From contig JAQURM010000012.1 of assembly GCA_028715605.1 (NCBI GenBank), positions 1 through 55,790 of the forward strand: a stretch of DNA of 55,790 nt, written 5' to 3'. A model generated the notes under the pieces. It saw nothing but the letters and a program-made list of their open reading frames with translations, was not told the DNA's origin and did no database searches. This document shows, in pieces, positions 41,873-50,303 of the stretch. This DNA comes from Desulfovibrionales bacterium (GTDB lineage: Bacteria; Desulfobacterota; QYQD01). A program made the position numbers and the translations under genes. Numbering within the stretch: position 1 is the first letter of the stretch; the number at the start of each line of letters is the position of its first letter.

Positions 41873-42772
41873 TCAAGCCGAAGCCGACTCGTTCGCCTTT
41901 ATTTTCACAATCTTCGTGGGCTGACCTTCTTCACCTTCCAGCCGGTAACCGTAGGCAGACAGCGTCTGGAGGGCAGGGCGTCCAAAAAGGAAATCCATAT
42001 CCTCCTTCTTTATGCCTAACGTTTCCTCCATAAACATGCGGACGTGCAGGTCGTAGAGAATTATATCCAGGGCCTTATCCTCAGATGTATGATCCAGTTC
42101 CTGACCTTTCTCCAGGATGGAACTCAATAATTCGTGAGAACACCGTTTTTCATGCGCCGCGATCACTTCCCACAGGGGGTTGTCTTCGGGGAGAATGGCC
42201 TTTCTGTCCAGGGGGGTAAGTGATGAAAATACCTCAAAACTTTCCGGATTCCAGCATTCCAACGTCCGGCATTGCCGGGGACGGTTTTCATAAATGCCGC
42301 ACCCCTTATCTTTGTAAAATATACACGGACCTTCGTCGCCTTCCTCTTTTACTTTTATCAGTTCCTCAGTCAATATCACCGTGCGCCCTTCCTTGGGTGA
42401 ATAGCCGATCTCGCCTTTTCTGAGCGTCATAATATCTTTCTTATCCAGGACGCCGTTCATCAAAAGGGCTAAATCCTCTTCGTAGAGAGTAGGGCTGCTT
42501 TCCTGGCAACAATCGCCGCAGCGTACACAATAAGGCCGGGTGGCATAAATCGCCTTGGTCATCAAGGTATTCGTCTTTTGCCAGGCCTCGGCCATTTCTT
42601 CCGGGGTAAGGCCGTCCCATTTTTCATAAATCTCTTTGTAAGCCGGATCCTCCTCCACAGCCTTTATTACCTCGGTTAATTTGGCCTTGGAATGCGCCGC
42701 TTTTAAAAGACTGGACATGATCTGCCGCCACAATATACCGAATTGGTCTCTATCGATTCTTTCAGTTAACAC
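41873..42772 (-). CDS. YkgJ family cysteine-cluster protein
   Basis: A 299-residue protein with the YkgJ-type (PF03692) cysteine cluster. The first block is YCVRCGDCCQES (about residues 82-93), followed by GPCIFYKDKGCGIYENRPRQCR and LECW (about 148-176), together able to bind a metal or Fe-S/Zn centre. The flanking regions are helical. The family's biochemical role is poorly known. It is cytoplasmic with no signal peptide. Its stop lies about 20 bases from the truncated vapC, so its 3' side is an island boundary. Confidence 0.85.
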   Translation of the reverse strand: MLTERIDRDQFGILWRQIMSSLLKAAHSKAKLTEVIKAVEEDPAYKEIYEKWDGLTPEEMAEAWQKTNTLMTKAIYATRPYCVRCGDCCQESSPTLYEEDLALLMNGVLDKKDIMTLRKGEIGYSPKEGRTVILTEELIKVKEEGDEGPCIFYKDKGCGIYENRPRQCRTLECWNPESFEVFSSLTPLDRKAILPEDNPLWEVIAAHEKRCSHELLSSILEKGQELDHTSEDKALDIILYDLHVRMFMEETLGIKKEDMDFLFGRPALQTLSAYGYRLEGEEGQPTKIVKIKANESASA

Positions 42773-42960
42773 TTTGGTCCTCCCGGATGATTCTTTCTTT
42801 GATGTGTTTTTTACATCACAAAGGCTGCCAATGCCACCTTTTTTTGCGGAGGGTGTAAGATCGCCCGTCTCTACCTACTCTTAAGGGAACCCCATGTCCA
42901 GAAACTAATTGCATTTTTTGCGACTTCTATATATTAATTGTAACCGTTTACTGTTCACTG
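42773..42960. other. Spacer after the YkgJ-type gene
   Basis: Divergent spacer. GTTTACTGTTCACTGTTGACC near 42945-42967 is a block of the composite repeat also seen at 31110-31130 and, inverted, at 47405-47430. Confidence 0.45.
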
Positions 42961-43149
42961 TTGACCGTTCACCGGAAAGACGTTCCTCGTGCTTTTCAGG
43001 GGATATTAGGCTCATGGACTCTGGTCCAGGGTCTTTTGGACCAAGGACTGGAGGCCGAAACGGAATACGCGATCACCGTTACTCTTTGCCAAAAAGACGC
43101 TTTTCGGGTTCTTGCGGACAACGGTGAACAATTACTATTAATTGCTTAA
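42961..43149 (+). CDS. Possible small protein of unknown function
   Basis: The last 45 codons (VQGLLDQGLEAETEYAITVTLCQKDAFRVLADN...) read like a folded small protein, with helix and strand alternation. The N-terminal part comes from repeat DNA and no ribosome site is clear. It ends 25 bases before the lipoprotein gene on the same strand. It could be the 3' remnant of a longer gene. Confidence 0.35.
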   Translation: MTVHRKDVPRAFQGILGSWTLVQGLLDQGLEAETEYAITVTLCQKDAFRVLADNGEQLLLIA

Positions 43150-43174
43150 AAATAGTTCTTGCATAAGGGGTTAT

Positions 43175-43522
43175 ATGAGAAGGCATTTTGGTTTCTATCT
43201 ATCATTTATGGTTGTACTTTTCCTTTTGTCGGCGTGCAGCGGGACGCCGGTAAAATACTATGCCTCAGATGCCTGTCTGGTCAAAAGGGGGGAAACGACC
43301 AAAAAGGATATCATGGCGCTATTTGGCCAGCCGAACAGCGTGGAAAATCGGCCGGACGGTTCTGAATGCTGGTATTATAGTAATGTGAAAAAGGACCTTA
43401 TGGGTAAGATACCCTATCTGGGAGAAAAACTGTCAAAGAAAGAGATAGAGACAATTAAAATCGAATTTACAGGTGAAGTGGTCTCCAATTGTTATTACAC
43501 GGTGAAAGAAGACGTGCGGTAA
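43175..43522 (+). CDS. BamE/SmpA-like outer-membrane lipoprotein
   Basis: A 115-residue lipoprotein. The signal peptide ends in the lipobox LLSAC (Cys near 21). The mature part has the BamE-like pattern: CLVKRGETTKKDIMALFGQPNS (a helix-turn entry with GxTxxDIxxLFGxP), then ECWYYSN and IKIEFTGEVVSNCYY as strands. BamE supports beta-barrel assembly, but many relatives have other roles, so only the fold is claimed. AGGGG five bases before the ATG at 43175 decides the start. It leads a same-strand run with pcm, dedA and pcnB. Confidence 0.82.
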   Translation: MRRHFGFYLSFMVVLFLLSACSGTPVKYYASDACLVKRGETTKKDIMALFGQPNSVENRPDGSECWYYSNVKKDLMGKIPYLGEKLSKKEIETIKIEFTGEVVSNCYYTVKEDVR

Positions 43523-43579
43523 AGTGGTCTATCCCTGGTTTTTCCCGAGACAAGCCAGATTAAAACCAGGTGTAAAATT

Positions 43580-44254
43580 ATGCTCCTTGATATCCCCATA
43601 GATTACGATAAGGCCCGCCAGAGGATGGTGGAAACCCAGATTATAGCCCGTGGTATAAAAGACCCGCGGGTTATCGGGGCCATGCGTAAGGTGCCGCGCC
43701 ACTGCTTCATTGAAGAGGGCCTATACAGCCAGGCGTACAGTGATTATCCCCTGCCTATTGGTGAAAAACAGACTATCTCCCAACCTTACATAGTGGCCCT
43801 AATGACCGAGGCCCTGGAACTGAAAGGCACTGAACGGGTGCTGGAGATCGGCGCCGGATCAGGCTACCAGACTGCTATCCTGGCCGAGTTAGCCCATAAG
43901 GTTTACTCCATAGAACGCATAAATAATCTGGTCATACGGGCCCGCCGGACCCTGGATGCACTGGGATATCGGAATGTCATTATCAAGTTTTCAGACGGGA
44001 CTCTGGGCTGGAAAGAGGAAGCCCCCTTTGATGCTATTATCGTCACGGCGGGCGCTCCGGCCATCCCTCCCCCTCTAATCGGCCAACTGGCCAGTCCGGG
44101 AAGGCTGGTCATTCCGGTGGGAGACCGCTGGTCCCAGTCGCTTATAAGAATCATAAAAGAGGGCGATAAGATCAGAGAAGAAGACCTGGGTGGAGTGCGC
44201 TTTGTAAGCCTCATCGGAGAATGCGGCTGGGAAGAAAATAATCATGATCGCTGA
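43580..44254 (+). CDS. pcm: Protein-L-isoaspartate O-methyltransferase
   Basis: A 224-residue SAM-dependent methyltransferase that starts repair of isoaspartyl residues in aged proteins. Motifs: [16 protein letters not shown] at the N-terminus, the family [21 protein letters not shown], the SAM loop [18 protein letters not shown], and [10 protein letters not shown] with [12 protein letters not shown]. The length agrees with the family. The cytoplasmic enzyme is encoded in a run with dedA, which overlaps its end by 11 bases. Confidence 0.96.
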   Translation: MLLDIPIDYDKARQRMVETQIIARGIKDPRVIGAMRKVPRHCFIEEGLYSQAYSDYPLPIGEKQTISQPYIVALMTEALELKGTERVLEIGAGSGYQTAILAELAHKVYSIERINNLVIRARRTLDALGYRNVIIKFSDGTLGWKEEAPFDAIIVTAGAPAIPPPLIGQLASPGRLVIPVGDRWSQSLIRIIKEGDKIREEDLGGVRFVSLIGECGWEENNHDR

Positions 44255-44897
44255 GCTGATTGAAATCTTAAGCCGGTTTATTATTGATACAATCAATGTC
44301 CTGGGCTATTGGGGTATTGTCTGTCTCATGGCTATTGAGAGCGCCTGTATTCCTCTGCCCTCGGAAATCATTATGCCCTTCTCCGGCTATCTGGTTTTAA
44401 CGGGGAGGCTCGATCTCTGGGTTGCGGGCCTCATGGGCGCGTTGGGCTGTGTAGCCGGTTCGGCCGTGGCCTACACAGCGGGTATTTATGGCGGCCGTCC
44501 CTGGTTGGAGAAATACGGCCGTTATATCCTTATCTCACACCGGGACATCAGAATGGCCGATCAGTGGTTCAGCCGTTATGGAGAGGCGGCTATCTTTTTC
44601 AGCCGTCTTTTGCCTGTAATCCGCACCTTTATTTCCCTGCCCGCGGGGATAGCCCGCATGCCCTTCTGGCGTTTCATTATATACACCTTTCTGGGCTCAT
44701 TTCCCTGGTGTCTGGGATTGGCCTACATAGGACTGCAACTTGGACACAACTGGCCTTCTCTGCGGGACTACTTCCATAAATTCGATGTGGTAATCGGCTT
44801 GGCGGTCGTAGCCGCTGTCGTATGGTACGTCCATCGGCACCTGCGGCATTTAAAAGAAACAAAGGCCGATTTACGCGATGAAAGAAGGGCCGAGTAG
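44244..44897 (+). CDS. DedA family membrane protein
   Basis: A 217-residue inner-membrane protein of the DedA/VTT family, which includes undecaprenyl-phosphate and phospholipid translocases. Family signatures are [19 protein letters not shown] (early re-entrant segment), [13 protein letters not shown], and [27 protein letters not shown] with its conserved Arg residues, plus a long final helix ([15 protein letters not shown]). It overlaps pcm by 11 bases, and its stop shares a base with the pcnB start, so all three are translationally linked. The exact substrate is unknown. Confidence 0.93.
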   Translation: MIAELIEILSRFIIDTINVLGYWGIVCLMAIESACIPLPSEIIMPFSGYLVLTGRLDLWVAGLMGALGCVAGSAVAYTAGIYGGRPWLEKYGRYILISHRDIRMADQWFSRYGEAAIFFSRLLPVIRTFISLPAGIARMPFWRFIIYTFLGSFPWCLGLAYIGLQLGHNWPSLRDYFHKFDVVIGLAVVAAVVWYVHRHLRHLKETKADLRDERRAE

Positions 44898-46177
44898 TGA
44901 TTGACCGGGGCAGAGATACAACACAACAACGCCCGGTCACAGTCATCCCCAGGTCAGAGCACCCCATCTCGCGCAAAGACATTGACCCGGAGGCATTAAG
45001 GGTGCTTTATAAGCTAAAAAACCATGGCTATCTGGCCTATCTGGTGGGAGGAGGCGTCCGGGACCTTTTCCTGGGCCGAAAGCCCAAGGATTTTGACGTG
45101 GCTACCAATGCCCGGCCCAGCGAGATTAAAGAACTATTCCGTAACAGTCGCCTTATCGGACGCCGATTCCGGTTGGTACAGGTATTCTTTAAAGGGGGTA
45201 AGGTGGTGGAGGTTTCGACCTTTCGATGCCGTTCGGAATTTGACCCTGCCGATGAGGCCCTGCAGGATAATAATACTTATGGAATGCCGGGGGACGACGC
45301 CTTACGCCGCGATCTGACTATAAACGCCCTTTTCTATAATATCGCGGATTTTTCGGTGCTGGACTATGTGGACGGGGTAGAAGACCTCAAACACGGGATC
45401 GTCCGGGTCATCGGAGAACCGGAGGCCCGGTTTCTTAGAGACCCGGTGCGCATGATGCGCGCCATACGGCATGCGGCGCGCACCGGCTTTACCATAGAAG
45501 AAAATACCTTTCGGGCCATAGAGAAAAACAGGGACAGGATCTGGCTCTGCCCGGTATCGAGGATACGTGATGAATGGCTCAGGGACTTCACCGGCGGCAG
45601 CGCTGCCGCGTGTGTGGAATTAATGATAAGAACCGGTTTCTTTTTCTCCCTCTTTCCCTTTTACGAACCGGCGTTTAAGAAAGAACCGGAGAATTTAACC
45701 CCTTTCCTCCTGGCGCTCCTGCGCAGACTGGACAGGCTTTGTTCCGAGGGTACGCCGGTTAGCCAGGCATTTATGTTTGCCCTTTTTCTACTCCCCTGGT
45801 TCCGTGCATCCGGCCTGGCCTGGTCGCCATCAGCTCCACCGCCCAACCCCTGGTTTACAGAAGATATACGGCAGGCCGGACACGCGGCCTTAGGAATATT
45901 TGATATTAAGCGATCTGACCGGGAAAACGCATCCCACCTTCTTGCGGCGCAGCCTGTCCTTTCAGAAATAGCGGCCAGCGGACAGATTCCCCGGCGTATC
46001 AGGCCGCGCCGGTATCCCCTTGAGGCCATAAGGCTCTTCTTGCTGGCGGCAGAGGCCGAAGATAAATCAGTTTCACTATCTACCATAAGACTCCTTTATA
46101 AACCCTCACGCAGCACAAAGAAGCAGCCATGGCGCAGGCGTAAAAAACGCCGGCCACAGCCCCAATTACCTTCGTAA
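44897..46177 (+). CDS. pcnB: Poly(A) polymerase PcnB
   Basis: A 426-residue class II nucleotidyltransferase. It has YLVGGGVRDLFLGRKPKDFDVAT with the GG and DxD active-site motifs, RRFRLVQVFF and VVEVSTFR, the RRDLTINALFYN motif, then GEPEARFLRDPVRMMRAIRHAARTGF, and a basic C-terminus (RSTKKQPWRRRKKRRPQ) typical of PcnB and absent from CCA enzymes. It adds poly(A) tails that promote RNA decay. Because tRNA-Glu here encodes its CCA, a poly(A) polymerase is plausible, although CCA activity is not excluded. The start is GTG at 44897, overlapping the dedA stop. Confidence 0.9.
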   Translation: MIDRGRDTTQQRPVTVIPRSEHPISRKDIDPEALRVLYKLKNHGYLAYLVGGGVRDLFLGRKPKDFDVATNARPSEIKELFRNSRLIGRRFRLVQVFFKGGKVVEVSTFRCRSEFDPADEALQDNNTYGMPGDDALRRDLTINALFYNIADFSVLDYVDGVEDLKHGIVRVIGEPEARFLRDPVRMMRAIRHAARTGFTIEENTFRAIEKNRDRIWLCPVSRIRDEWLRDFTGGSAAACVELMIRTGFFFSLFPFYEPAFKKEPENLTPFLLALLRRLDRLCSEGTPVSQAFMFALFLLPWFRASGLAWSPSAPPPNPWFTEDIRQAGHAALGIFDIKRSDRENASHLLAAQPVLSEIAASGQIPRRIRPRRYPLEAIRLFLLAAEAEDKSVSLSTIRLLYKPSRSTKKQPWRRRKKRRPQPQLPS

Positions 46178-46248
46178 AATAGATCAATTCGTAAAAGCCT
46201 TTTCACCGCTGAGTACGCAGAGCCCGCAGAGAAAAACTTTAAACTCGT
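46178..46248. repeat. CGCAGAG repeat fragment
   Basis: TTTTCACCGCTGAGTACGCAGAGCCCGCAGAGAAAAA matches the left half of the inverted repeat near 36000. The third 162-bp element directly follows. Confidence 0.6.
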
Positions 46249-46410
46249 GTAACACTTTAGTTGTTTGAAAAGAGCTAGTCGTCCAGAAAACAGCGCTTCA
46301 AAAATCCCCCTCAATCCTTCTTTCCCAAAGGGGGAAGCGTTTTTCCTCCCTTTGGAAAAGGGAGGTTGGGAGGGATTTAAGAATACTTTTTCAAGCAGCT
46401 AAACGGATAC
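46249..46410 (+). mobile_element. MITE-like element, copy 3 (162 bp)
   Basis: Ends are GTAACACTTTAG and CTAAACGGATAC, with the same length and internal palindromes as copies 1 and 2. Flanks AAACTCGT and TACTTTTT do not match, so no target duplication survives. Its last base is also the final base of the stop codon of the neighbouring DUF4398 gene. Confidence 0.85.
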
Positions 46411-47015
46411 TACTTTTTTAATCTCTTTTTCTTTTTGGCCCTGATGTCCGGGATGGAGGTCTTTTTTATGGCCGGTTCAATTTCTTTCTCCAATCCCAAA
46501 AGGGCAGAGCTCAACCTTTGGCTCTCTTCCAGGACCGCCGGATATTCACCCCTTTTAATCTGAAAGTCAGACTCGGCCAGGGCCAGCTCTATATCCTCCA
46601 GCCGGTAATTGAACTTGTCTCTGTCCTTGTCCCGGAGATTAGATGCCCCGGCCAGCATCTTTCTTGCTTTGTCTAGATTGACTTTTAATTCAGCCAATGC
46701 TTTTTCAGCCTGAGCCTTCGCTCTGGACTTATTCTCTTTGGCTGTCTTTAATGCTGCTTCTGCCCGGGCCCTGGCCAGGAGTGCGGCCTCTTTCGCCTCC
46801 TTATGCCTTCCCTCTCTTATCTCTGTTTGGATACGCGCAAGGGCCTTTCGCGCTGAGCCAAGCTCTTCCTTGGCATAAATCTCAGCCCGGGCATTGAGGG
46901 CCGCCTTATAGGCCCTATCCGCCGCCTCTATCTCTTTTTGGGGCGGCTCGGAGCAGGAAGCCAGGACTACCAGAGCGACAAAGGTCAACAAAAAATAACG
47001 GGTCAGAAAGTACAT
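46410..47015 (-). CDS. DUF4398-like coiled-coil lipoprotein
   Basis: A 201-residue exported lipoprotein. The signal peptide ends with the lipobox VLASC (Cys near 21). The rest is a charged alanine-rich coiled coil (KEIEAADRAYKAALNARAEIYAKEELGSARKAL...), as in DUF4398 proteins, which are thought to be envelope or peptidoglycan-associated spacers. The tail is strongly basic (RAKKKKRLKK). The stop codon is completed by the last base of a 162-bp mobile element, so the present C-terminus may differ from the ancestral one. Confidence 0.82.
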   Translation of the reverse strand: MYFLTRYFLLTFVALVVLASCSEPPQKEIEAADRAYKAALNARAEIYAKEELGSARKALARIQTEIREGRHKEAKEAALLARARAEAALKTAKENKSRAKAQAEKALAELKVNLDKARKMLAGASNLRDKDRDKFNYRLEDIELALAESDFQIKRGEYPAVLEESQRLSSALLGLEKEIEPAIKKTSIPDIRAKKKKRLKK

Positions 47016-47483
47016 GATGATCTTAATGCCTTATGATACTGCATAGTTTTTAACAAACAGAATATCTTATACCCTAAAAATCAGGTATATTGGAATATTA
47101 TTTTTGATAACAGTCTTCGGCGACGTGGGGTGGGCTCCGCCCACCAAAACTGCGCTACGCCTCCAATGATGGTGGGCAAAGCCCACCCTACGTCTTCCCC
47201 TTTCCTGCTCGTCCTCGAAGGGTGCCCCGCTGCTCCAGCAAGTTTCGCTCAGGAACAAAGGCTTCCATAAAATCTTTGGGGAAATCCATCTATTTTTAGC
47301 TTGCCTGAGGATAAGGCCATTTGTTATAGGTAAAAAAACAGCTATCAGCAATCAGCGCTTAGCTGTCAGCATGTTTGTTAACCGTTGTCCGACATTTTCT
47401 TTCGTAAACGGTCAACAGTGAACGGTGAACCGGCTTCATGCCGATAGCTGAGTGCTGAAAACACATCTATACTGAGGTGATAC
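47016..47483. other. Repeat-filled spacer before nadK
   Basis: No gene. It holds a GGTGGGCTCCGCCCACC palindrome near 47118-47185, the dispersed repeat at 47195-47275, and GCTATCAGC-type repeats at 47340-47465 that are the inverse of 31085-31215. Confidence 0.6.
47195..47275 (+). repeat. Dispersed intergenic repeat, copy 2 (short)
   Basis: TCCTGCTCGTCCTCGAAGGGTGCCCC and GCTCCAGCAAGTTTCGCTCAGGAAC match 10226-10290. It lacks the left half found in copies 1 and 3. Confidence 0.7.
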
Positions 47484-48302
47484 ATGCGGAAGATAGGCCT
47501 GGTGATAAAAGAGGATAGAAAACCAAAGCAGGTGGCTCGCAGTCTGAAAAAATGGCTCAGGCAACACGGTGTCGAGGTTTTTACGGACATTTCCAGACCT
47601 GACCTGGACGCCGTAATCGTCCTGGGAGGCGACGGGACTCTGCTTAGGGCGGCCCGGGTGCTTGGTAACAAAAGGATTCCAGTGTTGGGGGTCAATCTGG
47701 GCAGCCTCGGTTTTCTGACCGAAGTCAGCTATGATACCCGCCTTTACACGATGCTGGAGCGGTTTCTGGCCGGTGATTTCACCGTGGGGAAAAGGATGAT
47801 GCTCCAGGCTACGGTATTTTCAGAAACTTCCGAGCGCTGGACCGGCAGCGCCCTGAATGAGATAGTCATCAGTAAAGGGGCCCTTTCCAATATGATTAAG
47901 CTTTTCGTTTGGGAAGATGACGAGCTTATCACCAGCTACGAGGGTGACGGCCTGATCATCTCCACGCCCACCGGTTCAACGGCTTACAACCTTTCGGCCG
48001 GAGGGCCTATCGTCCATCCGGAACTAAAGCTGATTATAATGACGCCTATTTGTCCCTTTATGTTGAGCAGCCGTCCGATCATACTTCCTGATTCGGCAAA
48101 TATAAAAGTAAAAGTAACTGCCAGGTCTCCGGATGTACACCTGATCCTGGACGGGCAGGTCAACTATGAGTTGGGCCGGGGTGAATCCATAACTGTGAAT
48201 ATCTGCCGGGCAAAGGGGCTGCTGCACATAGTAAAATCACCGGCGAGAGGTTACTTCTCTATATTACGTAACAAACTGAAGTGGGGGGAACAGGAGATTT
48301 AG
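47484..48302 (+). CDS. nadK: NAD kinase
   Basis: A 272-residue ATP-NAD kinase that makes NADP. It has the GGDGTLLRAAR motif with the catalytic Asp (near residue 49), GVNLGSLGFLTEV, ALNEIVISKG, and the NAD-site motif ISTPTGSTAYNLSAGGPIV followed by PHxLSSRPI-like MLSSRPIILP. The length and motif order fit the bacterial family. It is encoded alone, with repeat DNA upstream. A TGAGGTGAT ribosome-site-like sequence precedes the ATG. Confidence 0.95.
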   Translation: MRKIGLVIKEDRKPKQVARSLKKWLRQHGVEVFTDISRPDLDAVIVLGGDGTLLRAARVLGNKRIPVLGVNLGSLGFLTEVSYDTRLYTMLERFLAGDFTVGKRMMLQATVFSETSERWTGSALNEIVISKGALSNMIKLFVWEDDELITSYEGDGLIISTPTGSTAYNLSAGGPIVHPELKLIIMTPICPFMLSSRPIILPDSANIKVKVTARSPDVHLILDGQVNYELGRGESITVNICRAKGLLHIVKSPARGYFSILRNKLKWGEQEI

Positions 48303-48348
48303 TTTCCCCTTCCCCCCTCTTTATGGGGCCTAAGCCGGAGCTCTTCGT

Positions 48349-48699
48349 CTAATCTGTTGCGGTAGTAGTCTCTGATTCTGTCGCAGAAAGCCTCGACTTT
48401 TCCTTTTCCATGGCCTCCCTGCCGGCTTCAATGGCCGAAGACAATATATGTTTCTTTTGTTCGTAATATTCTTTGCCATGTTCAAAAACATGCGCGGCCT
48501 TCTCTTTCAGCTCTCCGCCGAGGCCGGCGATGCGGTCTTTACCGGTGTCGGCCCATCCCTTGATCTTTTCCCGCGTTTCTCTCCCTGAAGCGGGAGCCAG
48601 GAGAACCGCCAGGCCCGCCCCGACCAGGCTGCCGATAAAGAACGAAAGAACTACCGCCCCTGCGCTATAACCTCTGTCATCACTCGCCATGTTTGCCAC
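48349..48699 (-). CDS. YtxH domain protein
   Basis: A 116-residue protein with the YtxH pattern: a single membrane helix rich in Gly and Ala (GAVVLSFFIGSLVGAGLAVLLAPASG), the family's LLAPxSGxETR signature, and an amphipathic helical tail (REKIKGWADTGKDRIAGL...). YtxH proteins are small membrane-anchored general stress or envelope proteins of unclear mechanism. It overlaps the DUF948 gene upstream by 20 bases, and the pair is a common arrangement. Confidence 0.88.
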   Translation of the reverse strand: MANMASDDRGYSAGAVVLSFFIGSLVGAGLAVLLAPASGRETREKIKGWADTGKDRIAGLGGELKEKAAHVFEHGKEYYEQKKHILSSAIEAGREAMEKEKSRLSATESETTTATD

Positions 48700-49087
48700 C
48701 TCCCCTGCCTATGCGTTTGGATAAGAAATCAAAGACGGCCTCGAAACCGGCAGCCGCACTTCTAACGTATGTGGTTGTGGATGCCACCCCTTCTCTGATA
48801 AGGTGGGAGACCATGGCCATTGCCTCGCTCGTGTCTTTTATGACGGCAAAGAGGGCATCGGTCTGGTTAAGCTTTTGATCTACATTCTCCGACAGTTGCG
48901 AGATCTTCTGCGAGGCATTACTCAAGTCCGTAATGAGTGGCGCCAGGTCTCTCTGTATATTATCAAAAAAGTTTTCCAGGGCTGCGGCCATGCGCTTGGC
49001 TTGCCGGAATATCAGCACAAAAAAAATGGTCCATATAGTGATTACCAGGGCCAGAATCCCTAAGATGATGGTGGTGGTGTCAATCAC
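48680..49087 (-). CDS. DUF948 domain membrane protein
   Basis: A 135-residue protein with one N-terminal membrane helix (IILGILALVITIWTIFFVLIF) and a coiled-coil region (LENFFDNIQRDLAPLITDLSNASQKISQLSENVDQK) that matches DUF948, a family of bitopic membrane proteins with methyl-accepting-like helices. It overlaps and precedes the YtxH gene, so they are co-translated. The function is unknown. Confidence 0.85.
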   Translation of the reverse strand: MIDTTTIILGILALVITIWTIFFVLIFRQAKRMAAALENFFDNIQRDLAPLITDLSNASQKISQLSENVDQKLNQTDALFAVIKDTSEAMAMVSHLIREGVASTTTYVRSAAAGFEAVFDFLSKRIGRGGGKHGE

Positions 49088-49425
49088 GAGACGACCTCCA
49101 ACTTTATGAATTTATTATATTCTATGCGTATTTTCTGTCCAAAGCAAGCAAAAAGAAGACGAGCCTTTCCCCTAAAACATTAACGAATTTTACTTAACAT
49201 ACTGATTTTTATTAGGATGCTTCATTCCAGAAATGGAATTCTTCGTTCCTTCGCTTCATGGCTTCCGCAGTGACCCTATCGGGATTCGCAGGCGGGGAAT
49301 GCTTGCCCCTTCCTGCTCACCCTCGATCCGCCTGCGGCGGACTGCTCCAGCAAATTTCGCTCAGGAACGCCGGATTCCATAAAAAATGGGAAAAGTCCAG
49401 AAAAGAAGACCCCGCAACAATAAAT
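49088..49425. other. Spacer with a dispersed repeat
   Basis: No gene. The dispersed repeat occupies 49240-49380. A 169-codon plus-strand frame through it is antisense to rdgB and not credible. Confidence 0.55.
49240..49380 (+). repeat. Dispersed intergenic repeat, copy 3
   Basis: GCAGGCGGGGAATGCTTGCCCCTTCCTGCTC, GATCCGCCTGCGGCGGA and CTGCTCCAGCAAATTTCGCTCAGGAAC match copy 1 at 10128-10300, with a shorter centre. Confidence 0.75.
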
Positions 49426-50082
49426 TTAGTGGTCGTGATCGTGGTGGTCACAAGGCGGTTTTGTTTCAGCCAGCCTTTGTTTAATCCAGGTAAGGGCCTT
49501 GTCAAATTCCTGTTTAAGTTCGGCCAGGGCTCTGCCCCGGTGGCTTACCGTATTTTTCTCTTCGATAGACATCTCGGCAAAGGTCTTTTTCAGGGGCGGG
49601 TAATAGAATACGGGATCGTATCCAAAACCATTTTCCCCGGAAGGGGTTTCGGCAATGAGACCTTCACAGCGGCCTTCATAGGTAAGGGCCGGGCCGGAAG
49701 GTACGGCTACGGAGATGACGGAGACAAAATAAGCGGCCCGGTTTGTTTTACCTTTCATTTTTTTTAAAAGTTTGGCAATATTTTCTTCGTCCGTAGCCTG
49801 TTCGCCGGCATAGCGGGCGGAATAAACGCCCGGAGCCCCATCCAGGGCCTCGACCACAAGCCCGGAATCTTCCGCGACCACCGGAATACCCAGCACCTTG
49901 GCCGTAAAGGAGGCCTTCTTATAGGCATTGTCATCAAATGTCTCGCCGTCTTCTTCCGCCTGAGGGATGGAACCAACATCGTTCAGGCTTTTTATCTCTA
50001 CCGGGAATTCCCTGAACATCTCACGGAATTCAGCGACCTTCCCTTTGTTGCGCGTAGCCAAAACCATCAATATCTTTCCCAT
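49426..50082 (-). CDS. rdgB: XTP/dITP pyrophosphatase (RdgB/HAM1 family)
   Basis: A 218-residue house-cleaning enzyme that hydrolyses non-canonical purine triphosphates such as dITP and XTP. It has VLATRNKGKVAEFREMF at the N-terminus, ETFDDNAYKKA, the catalytic AEDSGLVVEALDGAPGVYSARYAG, GENGFGYDPVFYYP, and SHRGRALAEL near the end. A His/Asp tail (CDHHDHDH) extends past the usual C-terminus and could bind metal. Cytoplasmic and monocistronic. Confidence 0.96.
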   Translation of the reverse strand: MGKILMVLATRNKGKVAEFREMFREFPVEIKSLNDVGSIPQAEEDGETFDDNAYKKASFTAKVLGIPVVAEDSGLVVEALDGAPGVYSARYAGEQATDEENIAKLLKKMKGKTNRAAYFVSVISVAVPSGPALTYEGRCEGLIAETPSGENGFGYDPVFYYPPLKKTFAEMSIEEKNTVSHRGRALAELKQEFDKALTWIKQRLAETKPPCDHHDHDH

Positions 50083-50303
50083 GATATCAGTCTCCGCTCA
50101 TAAAATTCAGTTTATTAAGGTATGCTTAAATTACAATCTTGAACTTAAGTAGTAAAGGGAAATGTGGTGAGTCGGATATGGGGCCGGATAGATTGTTTGC
50201 TTTGTGGACAAGTTTTATAAGGCTTTTCTTGCCATAAGATCATCCTCTGTGCTATCCTTCCCCATAAAGACCCCATCGAGAATAATAGCCGGTTGAGACC
50301 TAA

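Noticed and set aside
47067-47351. 94-codon minus-strand frame
   Set aside because: It is made entirely of the dispersed repeat and a GGTGGGC palindrome. Similar frames arise from the other repeat copies.
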